NCBI GenBank assembly: GCA_963773685.1
Contig: CAVZBY010000011.1
Span: forward strand, 868,001-932,000
Source: JALHVH01 sp963773685
Lineage (GTDB): Bacteria > Acidobacteriota > Aminicenantia > Aminicenantales > Saccharicenantaceae
DNA length: 64,000 nt
Direction of reading: 5' to 3'
The translations under genes were made by a program, and so were the position numbers. Positions 61,151 to 64,000 of the stretch are shown one piece after another; within the stretch, counting starts at the first letter, position 1, and each line of letters opens with the position of its first letter. The notes under the pieces were generated by a model, which worked only from the letters and a program-made list of their open reading frames with translations, did no database searches and had not been told where the DNA came from.

Positions 61151-62362
61151 ATGACCGTCCGCATCCGGGCCGAAAACCTCGGCAAACACTTCGGTCTCGC
61201 CCGAGCCGCCGATTCGGGCCTCAAAAAGGAGATGGCCCGCCGGCTCCATCCCTCGCTCCACGCCGAGCCCGGCCTCTGGGCCCTCCGGGATCTCAGCTTC
61301 GCCGTCGGCGAAGGGGAATCCGTCGGGATCATCGGACCCAACGGGGCGGGGAAGAGCACCCTCTTCAAGATCCTGAGCCGCGTGACGAGACCCACCCGGG
61401 GCCGGCTCGAGATCCAAGGGAGCGTCGGGGCTCTGATCGAGCTGGGGGCTGGATTTCATCCCGAGCTTTCGGGCCGGGAGAACATCTTCCTATGCGGCTC
61501 CATCCTGGGTATGAAAAGAAAAGAGATCCTCGCGCGCCTCGACGAGATCGTCGCCTTTTCGGAGCTCGAGGCCTTCATCGACGTCCCCGTCAAGCGGTAC
61601 TCCTCGGGCATGTATCTCAGGCTGGGATTTTCCATCGCGGCTCATCTGTATCCCGACATCCTCCTGCTCGACGAGGTCCTTTCCGTCGGGGACCTCGCGT
61701 TCCAAAAGAAATGCTTCGAGTGGCTCCACCGGTCCCTGGACTCGCGGCGCGTCGTTTTCCTGGTTTCCCACCAGATGCACAACATCGAGAACCTCTGCCG
61801 CCGGGTCCTTTATCTCGATGAGGGACGTCTCATTTTCGACGGCCCGTCCGAACGGGCGATCTCGCTCTATCTGAGCGACCTTGGCCGCCGGAGCGCCCTG
61901 AAGACCGGCCCCTTCCCGGGGGATCCCCTGAGGGCCGGGCCTTTCGGGGTCTCATCGGTCTCGTTATGGGACGGGAAGGATCGACCTGCGGACAGCATCG
62001 TCCTGGACTCCCCGCTGAAGATCCGGATCGAATATGAGGCTCCCGTTCCCGTGGAACGGCCGAAGGTGGAGATCGCCTTCAACTGCGGAGGGCGGAGGAT
62101 CGGTCAGGCGAACACGACGAGCGACGGAGCCGCGCCGGAGGCCCTTTCCGGCCGGGGTATCCTCGATTTTATTTGGCCCCGGTGCTTTCTGACCCCGAAC
62201 TTCTACACCGTGGACCTCTTCATTGCGGACGGCCGATCGATGGCCGACCTGTTCGTCTGGAGGAATTGCCTGGGATTCAAGGTCCTGGCCCCTCCCGGAT
62301 TTCGGATGGCCTCCGGAGAACCCGGATTTTGCAGGATCCCGGGGACGTGGTCCCGCGAATGA
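61151..62362 (+). CDS. wzt: ABC-type polysaccharide export ATP-binding protein with carbohydrate-binding tail (Wzt-like)
   Basis: 403 residues. ATPase domain: Walker A GPNGAGKST (62-70), signature YSSGMYLRLGF, Walker B DILLLDEVLSVGD. From about 255 a Wzt_C-type beta-sandwich follows (SSVSLWDGKDRPADSIV, GRGILDFIWPRCFLTPNFYTV), which in O-antigen exporters recognises the capped end of the glycan. This argues for an O-antigen-like polymer made without Wzy. Confidence 0.94.
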   Translation: MTVRIRAENLGKHFGLARAADSGLKKEMARRLHPSLHAEPGLWALRDLSFAVGEGESVGIIGPNGAGKSTLFKILSRVTRPTRGRLEIQGSVGALIELGAGFHPELSGRENIFLCGSILGMKRKEILARLDEIVAFSELEAFIDVPVKRYSSGMYLRLGFSIAAHLYPDILLLDEVLSVGDLAFQKKCFEWLHRSLDSRRVVFLVSHQMHNIENLCRRVLYLDEGRLIFDGPSERAISLYLSDLGRRSALKTGPFPGDPLRAGPFGVSSVSLWDGKDRPADSIVLDSPLKIRIEYEAPVPVERPKVEIAFNCGGRRIGQANTTSDGAAPEALSGRGILDFIWPRCFLTPNFYTVDLFIADGRSMADLFVWRNCLGFKVLAPPGFRMASGEPGFCRIPGTWSRE

Positions 62363-62378
62363 TCGCGGAAGCAGGCCG

Positions 62379-62408
62379 TTGACACCCTCCGCCGCCTGCG
62401 CATATATT
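62379..62408 (+). promoter_or_regulatory. Promoter for the second Gfo/Idh gene
   Basis: TTGACA (62379-62384), 18-base spacer, TATATT (62403-62408); leader of about 20 bases with AAGGGAGGAG before the ATG. Confidence 0.6.
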
Positions 62409-62435
62409 AGGGAAAACGTCAAAGGGAGGAGAAGC

Positions 62436-63797
62436 ATGAAGTCGTTATCCCGTCGCGAGTTCATGGGCAAGACGGCCGCCGCCGCGGCCGGAATGGTCAT
62501 CGTCCCGAGGCGCGTTCTCGGCGGCCGGGGGTACCGGGCGCCGAGCGACACGCTGAACATCGGCTGCGTCGGCGTCATGGGGAAGGGCGAATCGGACATT
62601 ATGAGCGTCGGCACCGAGCACATCGGCGCCCTCTGCGACGTCGACGACCTCATGATGGCCAAGTTCCTGGGCTCGGAGCTCATGCCCGCCGAAAAGAAGC
62701 CCATGTTCGAGAAGGCCGCCAAGTACCGCGACTTCCGGAGAATGCTCGAGAAGGAGCGGGACCTCGACGCCATAACCGTCTCCGTGCCTGACCACAATCA
62801 CGCCGTCATCGCGATGACGGCCATGAAGATGGGCAAGCACGTCTTCTGCCAGAAGCCGCTCACCCATACCGTCAAGGAGGCCCGCCTTCTGGGCGAGGAA
62901 GCGAAGAAGCGGAACCTCATCACCCAGATGGGGAACCAGGGCCACGCCGGAGAGGGCGCCCGCCTCCTCAACGAGTGGATCTGGGACGGGGCCATCGGCG
63001 AGGTCCGCGAGGTCCACGTCTGGACGAACCGCCCGGTCTGGCCGCAGGGCATCGAGGCCCCAAAAGAGATCCCGTCCTGCCCGTCCACGCTGGATTGGGA
63101 CGTCTGGATCGGCCCGTCACCCTTCCGGCCCTACCATCCCGCCTACCACCCCTTCGTCTGGCGGGGCTGGTGGGATTTCGGGACCGGGGTCGTCGGCGAC
63201 ATGGGAGCGCACCTCCTCGACCAGCCCTTCTGGGCGCTCAAGCTGGGGCACCCGCTGACCGTCCAGGCCACATCGACGCCTTTGAACCCGGACTCCTATC
63301 CTCTGGCCGAGATGATCACCTACAACTTCCCGGCCCGCGGCGCGATGCCTCCCGTCAAGCTCGTCTGGTACGACGGCGGCCTGATGCCGGCGCGGCCGAA
63401 GGAGCTCGCCAACGGGCTGATGATGGGCGACGAGGGCGGCGGATGCCTGTTCGTCGGGAGCCGGGGGCTCCTCATGTGCGGCACCTACGGGGAAAGCCCG
63501 CGCCTCCTCCCCGACTCGCTGATGCAGGAGTACAAGAGGCCGGACAAGACCATCCCGCGCTCCCCGGGCATTCACGAGGAATGGATCGCGGCCATCAAGG
63601 CCGGCAAGAAGTCGACCACGGACTTTTCCGAATACGCCGGCCCGCTGACCGAGGTCATGCTCCTCGGCAATATCGCCCTCAGGGTCCAGGCGACGAACAC
63701 CGTCCTCGAGTGGGACCCGGTCTCCATGAAATTCCCGAATCTCCCGGAGGCCGATAAGTACGTCCACATGGATTACCGGCCCGGCTGGTCGCTCTGA
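62436..63797 (+). CDS. Gfo/Idh/MocA family oxidoreductase with RR-type signal (copy 2)
   Basis: 453-residue NAD(P)-dependent dehydrogenase. Twin-arginine-type signal SRREFMGKTAAAAAGMVIV; Rossmann motif NIGCVGVMGKG (one Gly of GxGxxG is altered); HVFCQKPLTHT replaces the EKP motif with QKP. C-terminal domain LDWDVWIGPSPFRPYHP and WWDFGTGVVGDMGAHLLD. The family is common in bacteria that oxidise glycosides to 3-keto forms. Intact, unlike copy 1, and followed by a DUF1080 gene. Confidence 0.92.
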   Translation: MKSLSRREFMGKTAAAAAGMVIVPRRVLGGRGYRAPSDTLNIGCVGVMGKGESDIMSVGTEHIGALCDVDDLMMAKFLGSELMPAEKKPMFEKAAKYRDFRRMLEKERDLDAITVSVPDHNHAVIAMTAMKMGKHVFCQKPLTHTVKEARLLGEEAKKRNLITQMGNQGHAGEGARLLNEWIWDGAIGEVREVHVWTNRPVWPQGIEAPKEIPSCPSTLDWDVWIGPSPFRPYHPAYHPFVWRGWWDFGTGVVGDMGAHLLDQPFWALKLGHPLTVQATSTPLNPDSYPLAEMITYNFPARGAMPPVKLVWYDGGLMPARPKELANGLMMGDEGGGCLFVGSRGLLMCGTYGESPRLLPDSLMQEYKRPDKTIPRSPGIHEEWIAAIKAGKKSTTDFSEYAGPLTEVMLLGNIALRVQATNTVLEWDPVSMKFPNLPEADKYVHMDYRPGWSL

Positions 63798-63815
63798 GGC
63801 CGGAAGGAAGCGCGC

Positions 63816-64000
63816 ATGAATGGTAAGACGAGGCTCACCGGTCTGTTCGCGGCCGCCGCCGTTCTGGTCTTCATCGAGACGGGACCGATCGCGGATGACA
63901 GGGCCTCGGCCCCGCCGGCCGACTGGCCCATCCATGATATGAGCCGCCCCCTCCCGCCGGTAGTGACCCCCGGTCCCGGAGGGACGCCGATGCCTCCCCC
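63816..64000 (+). CDS. DUF1080-type exported protein, N-terminal fragment
   Basis: Open to the window end (61 residues). Signal-like stretch LFAAAAVLVFIETG and then DWPIHDMSRPLPPVVTPGPG, the characteristic linker before a DUF1080 (3-keto-glycoside hydrolase-like) domain. It follows the Gfo/Idh gene by 18 bases with GGAAGGA as SD. The catalytic domain lies outside the window, so the call rests on the linker and the context. Confidence 0.7.
   Translation, partial: MNGKTRLTGLFAAAAVLVFIETGPIADDRASAPPADWPIHDMSRPLPPVVTPGPGGTPMPP

Noticed and set aside
1..64000. tRNA, rRNA, CRISPR array or intact transposase
   Set aside because: I examined the intergenic gaps and saw no cloverleaf-like sequence, no rRNA signature, no regularly spaced repeats and no transposase domain. 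A covariance-model scan would be needed to be certain for small RNAs.

Overview
The window is a 64 kb stretch of uniformly high-GC bacterial chromosome with tightly packed, often 4-bp-overlapping genes. Its content is that of an anaerobic, peptide- and sugar-using didermal bacterium: many peptidases (M1, M29, M50, M23, a broken M6, IadA), a POT-type peptide transporter, [FeFe]-hydrogenase and NADH-linked Fe-S flavoprotein genes, beta-barrel-like proteins, Gfo/Idh oxidoreductases with RR-type signals, and DUF1080 proteins. I infer a lineage such as Candidatus Aminicenantes or a relative near Acidobacteriota. This rests on gene content only; there is no rRNA gene in the window.

Layout. 1-5.3 kb: end of a type II secretion/type IV pilus inner-membrane gene (minus), a small exported protein, and a sensor kinase/sigma-54 response-regulator pair. 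5.3-7.2 kb: an AT-richer island (CPBP membrane protease plus M23 peptidase) bordered by palindromic repeats. 7.2-11.2 kb (minus): M1 peptidase with a sigma-54-like promoter, a DUF77 thiamine-binding-type protein, S-adenosylmethionine decarboxylase and an Lrp regulator divergent from glutamine synthetase (11.35-12.76 kb). 12.8-16.5 kb: a cassette of a sensory-type [FeFe] hydrogenase with DRTGG, HATPase and PHP proteins. 16.7-21.8 kb: a NuoE/ferredoxin/NuoF/NuoG-N module that ends not in a hydrogenase but in an FMN glutamate-synthase-like protein. This is the best candidate for an undescribed system. 22.4-34.9 kb: housekeeping genes (M50 protease, trpS, scpA, scpB, ispH, S1, HU, HIT, PPIase, M29, PatB, ThuA, tandem thioredoxin). 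34.9-39.8 kb (minus): HAD phosphatase, POT transporter, HerA-like ATPase, PlsC. 39.9-42.5 kb: IadA and an NhaC-type antiporter. 42.6-46.9 kb (minus): barrel protein, broken M6 protease, small zinc-ribbon protein, sigma-54 activator. 47.1-49.7 kb: two tandem paralogous envelope proteins. 49.8-64 kb: a seven-gene glycosyltransferase/ABC-exporter operon bracketed by two copies of a Gfo/Idh oxidoreductase plus DUF1080 pair, with one CBM9-like protein.

How it works together. The sensory hydrogenase cassette could report H2 or redox state to the adjacent NADH-linked complex, which may bifurcate or confurcate electrons between NADH, ferredoxin and the substrate of the glutamate-synthase-like flavoprotein. 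Glutamine synthetase immediately upstream suggests a nitrogen link. Peptidases and transporters fit peptide fermentation. The right-hand third builds and exports a surface glycan and processes 3-keto-sugars outside the cytoplasm.

Quality note: single-base frameshifts are concentrated between 43.2 and 50.5 kb, with another at 15.54 kb. They may be local sequencing or assembly indels rather than true gene decay. I found no tRNA, rRNA, CRISPR array or intact transposase.
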